A stretch of 64,000 nt of DNA from Tigriopus japonicus (GCA_010645155.1 CM021317.1:7449417-7513416), one strand, 5' to 3'. Shown: positions 21,801 to 31,488, counted from the first letter of the stretch. Program-made: numbers and translations. Notes: generated by a model from the sequence alone, not told the origin.

Positions 21801-23099
21801 AAAGAAAGATTCCCCAAAAGATGGGTGAACCTGAACCCGAACCAGTGGTGTATCGGATGTGAATGAGTTAACATGAATTACTAGACACGATGCATCGTCT
21901 CTTGTGGATCGAGTGTTGGCAGAAAAATGGGATCGGTATTCTTGCTGAGATGAATGTGGAGAAATTTCCGCGGGCTTGAATCGATTTTGAGGATGAGGAA
22001 CAGCTCCAGTCTTGAAACAAACAGAAGATAAGTGACCCATAGTCTTACAACGGTAACATTGTATACGTTTTGCAAAACATTCACCCATTTTCTTATGCTT
22101 TTCAGGAGGTCCACCACAACGGAAACATTTGCCGGAAATGCCAGTCGATGGACTTTGAGATCGATTTTGACGAGATGTCGAAATGCCAGATATTGATGCA
22201 CCGGACGCCGAAAAATCAAGGGATGCTTGTATCGACGATGCCGATTGCCACGCTGAGGCAATGGCGCATAAATCCTCACGTGAACATGATCCTCGACGTA
22301 AAAACTCTTCTCGAAGTTGTTTATCTACAGTCCCAGTTATGATTCTCATGGAATAGATTTCGTCGTGGGTAAGCGTCTCCAATTCGGCCTCATTGCCTTC
22401 CAACTGGAGTCTGAGGTACCAATCCGAGAAGGTTTCATTCTGACGTTGATTACATTGAAAAAAATTGTATCTCCTAGTTAGAAGTGGTGTTTGGTTAAGG
22501 AATATCTGTCGAATGAACTCCAAACTATCCTCAATCGAAGTTGAATCTGAGAAATGAAGAGACAAGTGTTGTTGAATCTTCAAATCCACACAAGTTCGCA
22601 AATATCCTCTTTGCTCAACAATGGGGAATCTACCCATATTATTTGAAGAATGATACAGAAGAAAGTTCTCTCTCCAAGCCCGGAACTCGGACAATGTAGC
22701 ATCATAAGCAATGCGTTCCGGTTTGAGAGCATGATTGATCTTGATGGTATTAGAATTTGGTTGAACTGGAAATGGATTCGAATCAGCCCCTTGAATATCC
22801 ACGGAAAGTAGTAGAAGTTGCTTCTCTAGACGGTCCGCAATAGCAGATGTCTTTGAAATCTCTTCCTCTTGTTTGGTCAATTCGTCCTCACCAAACAGAG
22901 TGTAGGCCTCGATAAAAGCATCTTCGACTTTGCCTTTGGACTTGTCCAATTTCACTAGTAATTGATTGGCCTGTTCCTGGAACGATTGCGGCAAAGGATC
23001 TGGAAGTCCGTCCAAAAACTCATGGACAGAGGCAATAACGCGAGTCAGATGGCCTTTGAAAGCCCGAAAGGATGCCACGGATTGGTTCACTTGAGCCAT
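18891..23099 (-). CDS. Ty3/gypsy Gag-Pol polyprotein, single unbroken frame
   Basis: The 1402-residue open frame starts at ATG 23099. In order it has: a gag region; Cys-rich knuckles around residues 325-365 (CFRCGG..., then CYRCKTMGHLSSVC, an exact CX2CX4HX4C); an aspartic protease motif DTGA near 437; reverse transcriptase with LPKPNGQGIRMVTDY and the catalytic IVDDIL near 738; RNase H beginning LLTDAS near 885 and including TDHKPL; and integrase with an HHCC zinc module (HQSHQG...CEMCQNLR) and D, D, E residues in SLDLFEV, RTDNGPQF and GHAESAVK (about 1168, 1220 and 1255). The order RT-RNase H-integrase is Ty3/gypsy. There is no env frame and no gag/pol frameshift; all key residues are present, so the polyprotein looks competent. 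Confidence 0.95.
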   Translation of the reverse strand: MAQVNQSVASFRAFKGHLTRVIASVHEFLDGLPDPLPQSFQEQANQLLVKLDKSKGKVEDAFIEAYTLFGEDELTKQEEEISKTSAIADRLEKQLLLLSVDIQGADSNPFPVQPNSNTIKINHALKPERIAYDATLSEFRAWRENFLLYHSSNNMGRFPIVEQRGYLRTCVDLKIQQHLSLHFSDSTSIEDSLEFIRQIFLNQTPLLTRRYNFFQCNQRQNETFSDWYLRLQLEGNEAELETLTHDEIYSMRIITGTVDKQLREEFLRRGSCSREDLCAIASAWQSASSIQASLDFSASGASISGISTSRQNRSQSPSTGISGKCFRCGGPPEKHKKMGECFAKRIQCYRCKTMGHLSSVCFKTGAVPHPQNRFKPAEISPHSSQQEYRSHFSANTRSTRDDASCLVIHVNSFTSDTPLVRVQVHPSFGESFFMNALPDTGATEPIIAENVVIARGIPIEEKSCSIKAANSSDMPCSGSVTLLIQVAGYKTKIVAFVTSSIQDKLYLSWRNLLDLHIIPQNFPMPEATILSVSSDEFNKKTLDSEIQVKLSKFVDVFNEDDVLPPMKGPPMKIHLRCDREIQPKCILVARSVPFALESDAKEELIKQKSAGIIEPVTWPTPWTSPALFLPKPNGQGIRMVTDYTALNQYVQRPVHPFPTPTKIASSIPPTSKYFITLDARKGFWQIPLAEESRDLTTFLTAFGRFRYLRAPMGLNASGDEYCRRGDEALKNIPGIHKIVDDILIHGSTLSEVVDRLEAVLSRCREHGITLSRSKTQFGSEVRFAGFIINAQGVRPNPEKYAAISKFPSPSNITELRSFCGLANQLGQFVPDLAHVMQPLRPLLSTSVEFQWLPEHEKAFDRAKTILSDPEGPVLAHFDPTLSTSLLTDASRLKGIGYALMQTTVTGKGVLIQCGSRAVTTTESRYAVCELETLAIKWSIIKCRLYLEGMNFSVITDHKPLLGIFNGKNLASIENARLQGMLSTISGYTFDVKWIPGKHHMIADALSRTPLFSDPENEEITISAITSTDPSLSFLSEAASKDQSYQDVILALASEKDVKKLAPSHPARAFVNYWSELAYDDDYGIMIFNSRIVVPRAARPKILEILHQSHQGISKTRAAARARYFWPGMNNDISTLVHGCEMCQNLRPRQPFEPIQHVEASRPFECVSLDLFEVGGKQYFVLVDRYSNWPAVFQLRSLDTNTVCKTMREWFLDWGIPTEIRTDNGPQFRSEFSKFCQSHHIHHTTSSPYHPRSNGHAESAVKLMKLLIEKSFSWDDFRIRLREFRNTPNESGFSPAQWVFSRPQRTNLPSYPTVFSRISDAQYEHAEKKKRTNYEKSVTWADLHSRDLEPLQESDDVVVQDPRTLRWDIRGKITSIEPSGRSYQITTSTGKTLCRNRRFLKKT

Positions 23100-23137
23100 C
23101 GAAAAGATTGAAGAATTTTGAAATTGAAAAAAAAATT

Positions 23138-23155
23138 ATCCTGCCAACTGTGCCA
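23138..23155 (-). other. Primer binding site, tRNA-Ser-like
   Basis: TGGCACAGTTGGCAGGAT starts at the base after the 5' LTR. It is nearly complementary to the 3' end of animal tRNA-Ser species that end in CCTGCCGACT...GCCA, with about two to three mismatches depending on the isoacceptor. Identification of the primer tRNA is from recalled family knowledge. Confidence 0.6.
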
Positions 23156-23224
23156 TGTTGTATTTCGTGTCTGAGTCCTTACAACAGCAGCCCATAGATA
23201 TCATTTGTAGATGAAACCATTACA
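23156..23224 (-). repeat. 5' LTR (69 bp)
   Basis: Identical to 18733-18801 over all 69 bases; followed on the plus strand by the second CATTC target duplication. Confidence 0.92.
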
Positions 23225-23369
23225 CATTCAAGAACCATTTTGCTCCTTAGTTATTCTTTTATCATTTAAAGGCTATGATACTTTTCTTTTTAAAAATTTA
23301 CAAGATTTTGGTTAAAAAACTGCTCAGAACATGTTTTAGACCAAGAGCAAAAGTATTCGTAACATTTTG

Positions 23370-24398
23370 TCAATAGTTTATTGAATGCCCTTTTTGCTGA
23401 ATTACACTTAAGAGACGTTTTTTATAATCATTTACAAGATTTTTACATACATCTGAAGGAATGTTAGCCCATTCTTCATAACAGATTTGCTCCAGTTCGT
23501 CAATTGTCTTTGGACGTCTTGCACGGATACGGACTTTTAATTCTCTCCAAAGGTTTTCAATTGGATTAAGGTCCGGATTCATGGAGGGCCAGTCCAAGTC
23601 CTTAATCCGATTGTCCTTCAACCATTTCTTGACCAAAATGCTGTTGTGCTTAGGGTCGTTGTCGTGCTGGAAGACAAACTGTCGACCAAGCCGAAGTTTC
23701 CGCGCTGAACTCTGGAGATTCTCAGCCAAGATATCCCGATAGTCTTTTTTTTCATTGTCCCATGAATTCTCACGAGGTTACCGGTGCCTTTGGCGGAAAA
23801 GGAGCCCCATAACATGATCGAGCCTCCACCGTGCTTGACCGTAGGGATGGTGTTTTTTGGATGAAACACTTCTCCTTTATGTACGTTGCCAAATCCTTTG
23901 AACATCGTTGTGACCAAAAAGCTCAACCTTTGTCTCATCTGACCAAAGAATCCTAGACCAAAAGTCACTGGTCTTGTCAAGGTACTTCTTGGCAAATTCC
24001 AATCGAGCCTTCAAGTGTCTATCCTTGAGCAAGGGACTCTTCCGTGGGCGACAAGACTTCAATCCTGCTTTGTGAAGTGAGCGAGCAACAGTAAACCTCG
24101 AGATGGACAATCCATTTTCACTGAGAATGTTCCGGATGTCCTTGACCGTTGTTCGAGGATTATTTGTGACCTCTCTGACAATCTTCCTCTCAAGTCTGGC
24201 TGACTTGACGGTCCTTGGACGACCGGATCTTGGGAGGTTCTCAACCGTTCCGTTCTTTTGTGCCTTCTTCACGACGTACTGAATCGTTGAAATCGGGATG
24301 TCCAGAAGCTTCGAAATGGCTCTGTAGCCCTTGCCTCCATGATGAAGACTTACTATCTTCAACTTCAAGTCCTTGTCGAGCTCCATGGCCTTGGTCAT
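23370..24398 (-). pseudogene. Tc1-like transposase with frame breaks
   Basis: The reading begins MTKAMELDKDLKLKI at 24398 with a helix-turn-helix head (GYRAISKLLDIPISTIQYVV). The first catalytic aspartate lies in [15 protein letters not shown]. The frame shifts near 23884, resumes through [20 protein letters not shown], and shifts again at an A-run near 23750 before the C-terminal part with HDNDPKH and the NPIENLW (DD34E) motif, ending at 23370. Three pieces in different frames therefore cover a whole transposase, and every catalytic residue is recognisable. With two frame disruptions it is inactive as it stands. Confidence 0.88.
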
Positions 24399-24799
24399 GA
24401 TTGGCTGACTGTGAAGCAATTGTTCAATTCCGTAAAATTTATAACATCCAAGAAAGATGTAGAAAATCTTGGAAAAAAGGAGACTAAATGACTTTTCTCC
24501 GGCTTTCCAGAATGTTCTACATCTTTCGATCAATTTTTTCTGATGAAAAATCTGTTTATAAACCTATTTTGTTAACTTTTTTGCGCGTTACGAATGCTTT
24601 TGCACTATCTAAAATTTTATTTTTAATAATTAAAAGTTAGTTTCAGACATTTTTATAAAACAATTGCGGGAAACTGGTATTATTCTTCATCGGAAAAAAA
24701 TATTACATTCTTACAAACTTCTTAGCATAGTATTTAATTGGATATAAAGGATTTTCTGGTTTTCTCGTCACGTTACAAATACTTTTGCTCCTGACTGTA

Positions 24800-26489
24800 G
24801 GTACGTTTGTAATGTTCAATGAATGAGGGGAAGGAAATATTTTTGGTAAGTTTTAAGTTCATTGAAACATATAGTGTTTTTTCCAACATATCATGGTGCT
24901 AATACTATTAGAAACTTAAACTTTGTACTAAAATCACAATGTTGGAAAGTACATTATCACAATATTCAATTTCTTTTAGTTTGTTCTCCATTAAAGGAGT
25001 TGTAATTAACACGATTTTCATGTTCTGGTGAGTGTACAATAGGTCCCTATTGAAGGTCAATTAAACAGATGTGCTACTTTCTTTAAATGAAGTTCACATT
25101 TATTATACAATGCTGTTTGTCCCTTTCCAATTGTTTTTGAACCAAATGTTATCCCATTTTGGCATCATACACCTGATTCTTTATTTTATTGATTTATATT
25201 TTCTGACAAAAGATTGCACCTAAGTGCAATTATTATTCAGAACTTTTATTTAAATTGCATTAAGAAGGTATCATTGCAAAATTGTTAGCCTCTCAAGTGT
25301 AAAAAATCATGTGTTGTCAACATGGAATATGAAACACTTGAAAGGTCATCCCGGGTCATCCTTACACATTGGTTGGGAGTGTTTAAATCGTTCTTAGGCC
25401 ATAAAGGGCATATTTTGATTCTATTTCATTTAGAATAAAGCTAACTTTTTTTTTATCTAGAAAGCACTATCATATTGCACAATGGGTGTACCAAATTGCA
25501 AAGAGAAGGTATATTGAAGCCAACAAATTATTTCTAAACTAACAATGACACAGAAATGGGACGTGAAAGTGCAGTTGTTGTTTTATTTTGTTCATATGGC
25601 TAGTGCCTTTTCCATTTACATTTTGTGAAAACTATGTTGTCACAACAATATTCTTTACAATTATTCAAAATTCCTTCTTTTTCTCTCTGCTTTTGTCCCT
25701 AACCCACTCTATGATCAATCCTGTTTTCACATCCCGTCATAATCCCAGGGTTTTTTGCATTATTTTACTCAGCCACAGTTAAAATTGGCACATTACAAAT
25801 CTCAAGTATCAAATATGTTAAGAACGCATTTCCGAAATACGGCTGAATATCCTATAAGGCTTTATATTTTATGAGCTAGCAAATAACTTAAGATAAATTT
25901 CATTATGTACTGCCTGCTCTTTACAGCCTTCATCAGATCGAATCTCTGTTCATTAATATTATCTAGGAAAATGTATAATTTTTGTTTCTCTTTTGATTTA
26001 CATGGCCTTTTAAGACATTATTGTAAGTCTCATTGGTCCTTTTTCCCTATTTGGGAGGCTCAAATAATTTAGATTTTGGTAAACAACCTTCAGTTCCTTC
26101 AGTTAGGTCCAGACTGTGAGCCAGCGTGACCAACTGTTGAAGACCAAAAGGAGCTGAAAACCTTAGTTTCAAGGCAAATTTTGGAGCTAAAAGAGCTAAA
26201 TTTTGTTTGAAAAAGAGCTAAAAAAGAACTTAATTTTAAATGGCCAAAAACACCAAAATTATCATTCTTTTGGACCTTACGTAATTGGCAGTGTCTTTCA
26301 AGACATGGCTTGTTAGATTTTTTTTTACTTCCTTCAAAAACTACCAGGAAAATAAGGTTATTCTGTGAAGCAATGTTGGCTTTTTGCATGTTACAGATAG
26401 AGGAGGGATAAGGAAAGACCTTTATGCCCCGGCTAATGGCAAAAGCCGTTTTTTATTTCTGGGCCAACCAGGAAAAAATCTAATTTAAC
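24800..26489. other. Gene-free AT-rich stretch
   Basis: No gene is recognised. The segment 26100-26260 is rich in the word AGAGCTAAA/GGAGCTGAAA and resembles 28840-28960, so both look like decayed copies of one low-complexity repeat. Confidence 0.4.
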
Positions 26490-28472
26490 CAGGAACCCCT
26501 GAAAGGGGTGGACACGAACTCCAATTTTTGAAAAAATGGTATGAGGCCGAGGCTATATTTTGACACGACGTCATTTATTCCTTATTAATGTCTAAAACTG
26601 TTGAACATGTGTCTTGAAAGAATTCACGCAAACTTTTTGTGTTAATATTTGTGGACTGGATGTTCTTCACCTTGATTTTAGAAGTCCCAGCACTCTTTTT
26701 ACTCGTCTCATGAACTTTTGACATTCAACTCTCCAAAGGATTTTAGTCCTCATAAGAATGAGGAAAATACGTAGATGGAATCTTGCTTCACCCATTAGTC
26801 CAACTTCAGTGAAATAATGCTTAACAGAAGTATCTGTGGTGGTATCTGGAGTGTTACTCATCTTCCATCCTCTTCAACACCTCCACAACGCAGGAACCAT
26901 TTCCATAAGAAAATGAAAGAACAAGAATGGTCTCATTTTGAAACAAGATGGAGTCCAAGTCAGAGATGTTGTTGGCTATAACCATTGAAGGGCACTTTTG
27001 ACGGTTCTGGATCAGATCAGCCATCTGATCCGGATTGGAACAGGAACAAAGGCAATCACAACGTCCTTGAGACAAAATGAGTGAAAAACATGAGGATTAA
27101 AGCCTTGATTGTGGATTTGATTGAAAATGTTTCAAGTCTTGGGGCTCAAGAAGGTCGGGACCACGCAGGACTGGGGCTAAGGGTCCTTCAGGACCAAAGG
27201 ATCATGTCTTATCATTGCAGGGATAGGCTCTACAGGCTTGATAAGGTTTGATTGATCTTCTTAGATCCCCTTGTCCAGGAATTAACAATCAGATTGAATG
27301 AAAAAATCCACACAATTCAATCTTGATGGGAGCATTTCATTCTAAAGACTTTGGGAGGGTCCATGGAATCCGGGTTAGACTGTCAGATCACCAATTTGGG
27401 CTGACTGACTCCAAAGGCAGATCAAAATATTGAGCCCATCCATTGCTAGTAGGTCCACCTGATAGGTTTCAAAGTCATCTTAATTTGTTCTTCATTTGAT
27501 CGAATTCTTGACACTGAGGACTTCTTCTTTCTTTGTTCTAAATTGACCTTAATCCGAACGCAAATTCCTCTTGAAAAGGGATTAAGAACCAACTTTCCCC
27601 ACATACTCTCACCCGGATCAAAACGGGGAGTTTTATCGCACTCGTCCATCACACAACTTGAACAACTTAAGAGTATCTTACCTGTCCTTAGTATCCTGAA
27701 CTAAAAGACACAACCATACAATAAAGGAAATTCGAAAAAGGACCATCATTTATAGAACATGTTATGCCAAGGTGACAATCTCACAACCTATAACAACCTT
27801 GATTTCATACAAAGTTTGGCATGTGTTAATTCAGTTCAGGATAATACCTGAAATATTGATGGATGGGTTCAATTGTAAGTTCAAAGATACTAATAAGACG
27901 TTCAAGTCGGATGATATATGAGCTCGGAAAAAAACGATATTTTGTTGTTGATAATTCAAGTAATCGTAAGATATTCTTAGTTGTTCAAGTTGTGCAATGG
28001 ATGAGCGTAAAGAAACTCCCCGTATTGGTCCGTGGGAAAGTTGGTTCTTAATCCTTTTGCAAGAAGAATTTGGGCTCGGAGTCCGGTGCATATTCGTTTT
28101 TTTGCTTTAGTTAGGGCTATCACTTCCGAAGGTTATTGCAGGTAACCTCGTCATCAGATTTCATTTGATCACTTTGATCGTCATTTCTTGGGTGAACTGG
28201 ATGTCTTCGAAACACCAACATCGGACTGATTTTTGGGCATGGCGTTGACCTTTACCAAGGCTAGGACTTGGCTGGACCCGCTTGAAACACAGGGAACACC
28301 GATTGGCGCACTATCTTTTGGAATTTTGGTCGATTTCCGTTTGATTTTCCGCTCCCAACATGGCGGTTTGTTCTTCTTGTTTACGAATCTCGGCCTCATA
28401 CCGGAGGTTGCGTGCCGGAGAAATTCCGCGAGTTCGCATCCAGTATTAATACTATTATATAGGTTATCCCTG
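26490..28472 (-). repeat. 2-kb interspersed repeat of unknown class, copy 1
   Basis: Read on the minus strand, this block aligns end to end with 59819-61871 on the plus strand at roughly nine in ten bases by eye, with small indels. One boundary is CAGGGATAACCTATATAATA (at 28472), the other a GC hairpin, ACCCCTTTCAGGGGT, followed by TCCTG. Several short frames keep similar sequence in both copies: MRPRFVNKKNKPPCW (28399 down), a basic frame with NLEQRKKKSSVSRIRSNEEQ (27652-27446), MSQG-CDCLC... (27075-26854) and a Lys/Arg-rich frame (26861-26667). No transposase, reverse transcriptase or known domain is recognised. Confidence 0.75.
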
Positions 28473-29667
28473 ATTTAACTCACTATTTTCCCGTAATTTA
28501 AAGCTCGCATGCTCAATTTCAACTTGATCAAATGAAATTTTTGTCAGCTTGAGTTGAACAGTTTGTAACGAAGAGCAAAGTAAGTGGAGGTTTTAGTCAG
28601 TACCAGCACATTAATGGAGATTATGAAAGACCAGCTAAAACCTGCTATTTTTTTTTGCTTTAGCATGAGGAGCAATAATTTGGAGTCGATTCTCCTGAAA
28701 ATCCTACTTTTTTGTAAGAAGAAAAAAAAAAAACATTTTTGAACAAGCAACGTTTTGTTGGGCAGAAAATCTGGCAACTTGCAAAATTGTGAAAAGGAGC
28801 CAAAAATCCATAAAATTCTCAGAAAAAGATCTAAAAAATGGCAAAATATTTCAAAAGGAGCTAAAAGAGCCAAAAGAGCTAAATGCTTAAATTTGGAGCT
28901 AGATTTCCAAAATATCAGGAATAAGAGCTAAATTTAGCTCTAAACAGCTAAAATTGGTCAGGCTGCTGTGAGCTCAGATGATTCGACAATCAACTAGTAA
29001 TGTGTTTCGAACCAGGAGTGCTGCCAGTTTTGACTCGGAAGTTTATCGCTGTTAAAAAGGGCAGGTTGTGTTGAACTTTTTTGAAAAGACCTAAACAGGG
29101 ACCAATTTGGCAACACTCAGTTCGATTTCGAGTTCCATCAATAGTTACCAAAATGAATTTCGAGTTTATAGTGCTGCCATGTTTTATGACAGAAAAGGTC
29201 TATTGCCTGTTGAAAAGTTTAGCTGTGGTCAGATGCCCTAAAAACCAAAATGGCAAAACTCTGCCAAAAATCCAACTCTAAACACATCAGTACAACAATC
29301 AACTCTCCAATCTTTGACTGGCAAGCAAATGTATCCAGAGAGGGTTTGTAAGTTTGAAAGTTCGAGACCGATACTCAGGTGGAACTAGGGAAAATGTTAG
29401 TATTCATGAATTGTCAGAATTTAAGTTGATTACTTTAAGTGCAAAATATTTCAGACTTGTGACTTGCCAGTCATCGAAACATAAGCTAGAAAACCTGAAA
29501 AAGTAGGAGAGCAATTGTGCGCTAAATATGTGATCTAATGTTTTCTACAGTAGAGCACAATCCCAGACTAACGCGTGAGCAATTATCACGTTCCTCATCT
29601 CAATTCCTTGCTTTCTCTGAGAAATTTGCAGAGTTGGGTCAATTACTTGAAAAATGTTACTAATTGC
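28473..29667. other. Gene-free stretch with degenerate GAGCTAAA repeats
   Basis: Bases 28840-28960 hold repeated AGAGCTAAA words similar to 26140-26260. Otherwise there is AT-rich sequence without a coding frame. Confidence 0.4.
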
Positions 29668-29900
29668 AATTACAATTACTGCATCAAAAAATGAAATTAA
29701 TTACAATTACTGCATCAAAAAATGAAATTAATTACAATTACTGCATCAAAAAATGAAATTAATTACAATTACTGCATCAAAAAATGAAATTAATTACAAT
29801 TACTGCATCAAAAAATGTAATTAGTTACAATTACTGCATCAAAAAATGTAATTAATTACAATTACATTATCCGAATATGTAATTAACTTTAATTACAGGG
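29668..29900 (+). repeat. 31-bp tandem repeat (about six copies plus degenerate tail)
   Basis: Copies with the core ACAATTACTGCATCAAAAAA start at 29668, 29699, 29730, 29761, 29792 and 29823, exactly 31 bp apart. The last copies change GAAATTA to GTAATTA and the array decays by 29900. Confidence 0.9.
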
Positions 29901-30179
29901 GCTTGAAATGTGGGCAAACAGTTATTGCAATAAAAAAAATAGACCTAATGTTCGACCCGACAATCTCAGGGAATTTTGCCAAAATTTTAGCTCAATCAAT
30001 TATTACAACACTTCAGAGAACAATTGCACACAGTTGAGTTACTCTAGGTCCAATAAAAAAAGCCACCATGATTTGAGTGCCACGCCCTCTCCTAACCCCT
30101 TGAAATTTTATCTGGAGCTGGACCCGGTCCAGAACGTCATTTTGCAAGATAAACTTTTTCTCTAGGGTGATTTGTTTGC
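29901..30179. other. Short gene-free stretch
   Basis: No gene is seen. A small perfect palindrome CTGGACC-C-GGTCCAG lies at 30117-30131. Confidence 0.4.
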
Positions 30180-30212
30180 CCGTGGGCTGCGAGCTCGTCT
30201 CGCAGCCCACGG
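30180..30212. repeat. Perfect GC-rich hairpin, 14-bp stem
   Basis: CCGTGGGCTGCGAG (30180-30193) and its exact reverse complement (30199-30212) are separated by the five bases CTCGT. No T-run follows, and the local DNA is AT-rich. It may be the end of a mobile element, because a CTAA lies twelve bases downstream as in Helitron 3' ends, but no partner end was found. Confidence 0.7.
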
Positions 30213-30295
30213 TCATAGAGACTCTAAAAGTCGGTTAGACTGTGCATCGGATCCGGAAGGTCCTCCAAATCCAATCCGAACTGCATTTTCATAAT

Positions 30296-30515
30296 CCAAC
30301 TAATCTGAATCCCAAAATTTGCCGCTCAATCCGAACGAATCCGAATCCGATAGTTTGATGCTCAGTCCGAACGAATCCAAATCCGAAAACTTGATGCTCA
30401 ATCCGAATGAATCCGAATCCAAAAATTTGCCGTTCAATCTGAATGAATCCGAATCCGAAAATTTGCCACGCAATCTGAAAAAATCCGAAAATTTGCGGTA
30501 CAATCCGAAATCCTA
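30296..30515 (+). repeat. 36-bp tandem repeat with GAATCCGAATCC core
   Basis: About six units of roughly 36 bp, each carrying GAATCCGAATCCGAAAA followed by a TTTG(C/A)(C/T)G-like segment. Because 36 is a multiple of three, both strands stay open and give repeated 12-residue units, but there is no other sign of coding. Confidence 0.8.
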
Positions 30516-30529
30516 AATTAAAAATATTT

Positions 30530-31373
30530 TGGAAACGACGTGCTGTTGGAAATTTAGATGGGCATTCTAAAAACATTTCCTTGGTGTGGAGAATTGCAGG
30601 AAGAAATATCTCCACACTTAAATGGCCTCGTGAAACGAGCAAGTAGTTTTAACTCTTTGATAACAATGCACGGCCTTTTGAAATCAAAAGAAGCTGACCA
30701 CAAAATTCTTAACAAGCAGAATTCACTTTAAAATTGAAATTGTACATATGTTTGATGTTGAGTGATAGAGAATTAAAAAATAAGGAAAATAAGTTGAAAA
30801 AGTTTCTGAAACAAGAAATTTTCAACTTTGGTGTGAAATTTCAGTCTTTAAAATGCGTGTCTACTTTTGGTTTTGGTAGGTATAAGTGAAACTGCAACAA
30901 AAAAGCGCTTTTGGTGCATAACTAGTTTTAATTTCAAGTTAATCTAGTACCCTTGTAAATTTGAAGGAATATCTTTGATATATTATTTGGTTTCTTACAA
31001 GCCTTAAATTATTCAAGAAATCACTTTATTATGGCCATTAAAAATTGGTGCTGCGTGGCTTGCCAATTTTTGGCTTCCCTCAATAATTTATTTCACAAAC
31101 AGTGCATTAGAAATTGTTGAAAGCAAAGTTTTTTTTAGCTAGTTGGGGCAACTAATAGAAAAATATATTTTGTGTCAATTTCAGTGAAATTAAAGTTAAA
31201 AAAATATAGATTCAAATATTCACTAATGAGCATAATAGCCGCTGCACTCCCATTTTTGTATTTGAAAAAGTAGCATTTTTCTAGCATCTTCCATTTCCCA
31301 GCTAGCATTTTTTGGCATTGATTTGACTTTAGCTAGCATCGTCACTTCAAAAAAAGTTGGCCACCCTGCAGAT
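30530..31373. other. Gene-free AT-rich stretch
   Basis: Nothing is recognised apart from TAGCATTTTT-type words around 31260-31340. Confidence 0.35.
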
Positions 31374-31488
31374 GTAGAGAAATTCCAAAAAACACCCCTT
31401 CACTTTGCTTCGTTTGAATGCCTTTTTGTACATCCCCGTGATTTGAAATTGGCGGCAGTCAATTGCAAGTTGTTAATTATTGTATGAA
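31374..31488 (+). repeat. Interspersed repeat, inverted partner at 48115-48228
   Basis: GTAGAGAAATTCC through CAAGTTGTTAATTATTG aligns to the reverse complement of 48115-48228 over about 115 bp with scattered mismatches. Class unknown. Confidence 0.65.

Larger units (their letters stand above)
18733..23224 (-). mobile_element. Complete Ty3/gypsy LTR retrotransposon with 69-bp LTRs
   Basis: The 4492-bp element is flanked by a perfect 5-bp target duplication, CATTC (18728-18732 and 23225-23229). The two 69-bp LTRs are identical and have TG...CA ends on both strands. The primer binding site abuts the 5' LTR, a polypurine tract abuts the 3' LTR, and a single long gag-pol frame lies between. Short LTRs, about 4.5 kb length and a tRNA-Ser-like primer site are features of the mag lineage of Ty3/gypsy; that placement is inference. 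Identical LTRs and an unbroken frame suggest a recent insertion. Confidence 0.93.
18654..24797 (-). mobile_element. Tc1-like element (IR/DR type), split by a Ty3/gypsy insertion
   Basis: The outer inverted repeats begin CAGTCAGGAGCAAAAGTATT at both ends and are flanked by TA (18652-18653 and 24798-24799). Each end also has an inner copy of the motif: 18661-18679 with 23345-23363 on the left, and 24772-24790 with 24587-24603 on the right. After removing the 4497-bp insertion the two motifs are about 190 bp apart on either side, the IR/DR arrangement of some Tc1 elements. The original element would be about 1.65 kb. The gypsy element sits between outer and inner motifs of the left end. Confidence 0.9.

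Noticed and set aside
26490..28472. Helitron interpretation of the 2-kb repeat
   Set aside because: A hairpin and CTG(A/G) lie at one end, but hairpin-to-end spacing is only a few bases and the other end does not begin with TC.
30289..30642. 117-codon minus-strand frame with FGFGFIRIEHQ-type repeats as a protein gene
   Set aside because: Openness follows from a 36-bp tandem repeat; no ATG-proximal conserved segment, splice sites or known family.
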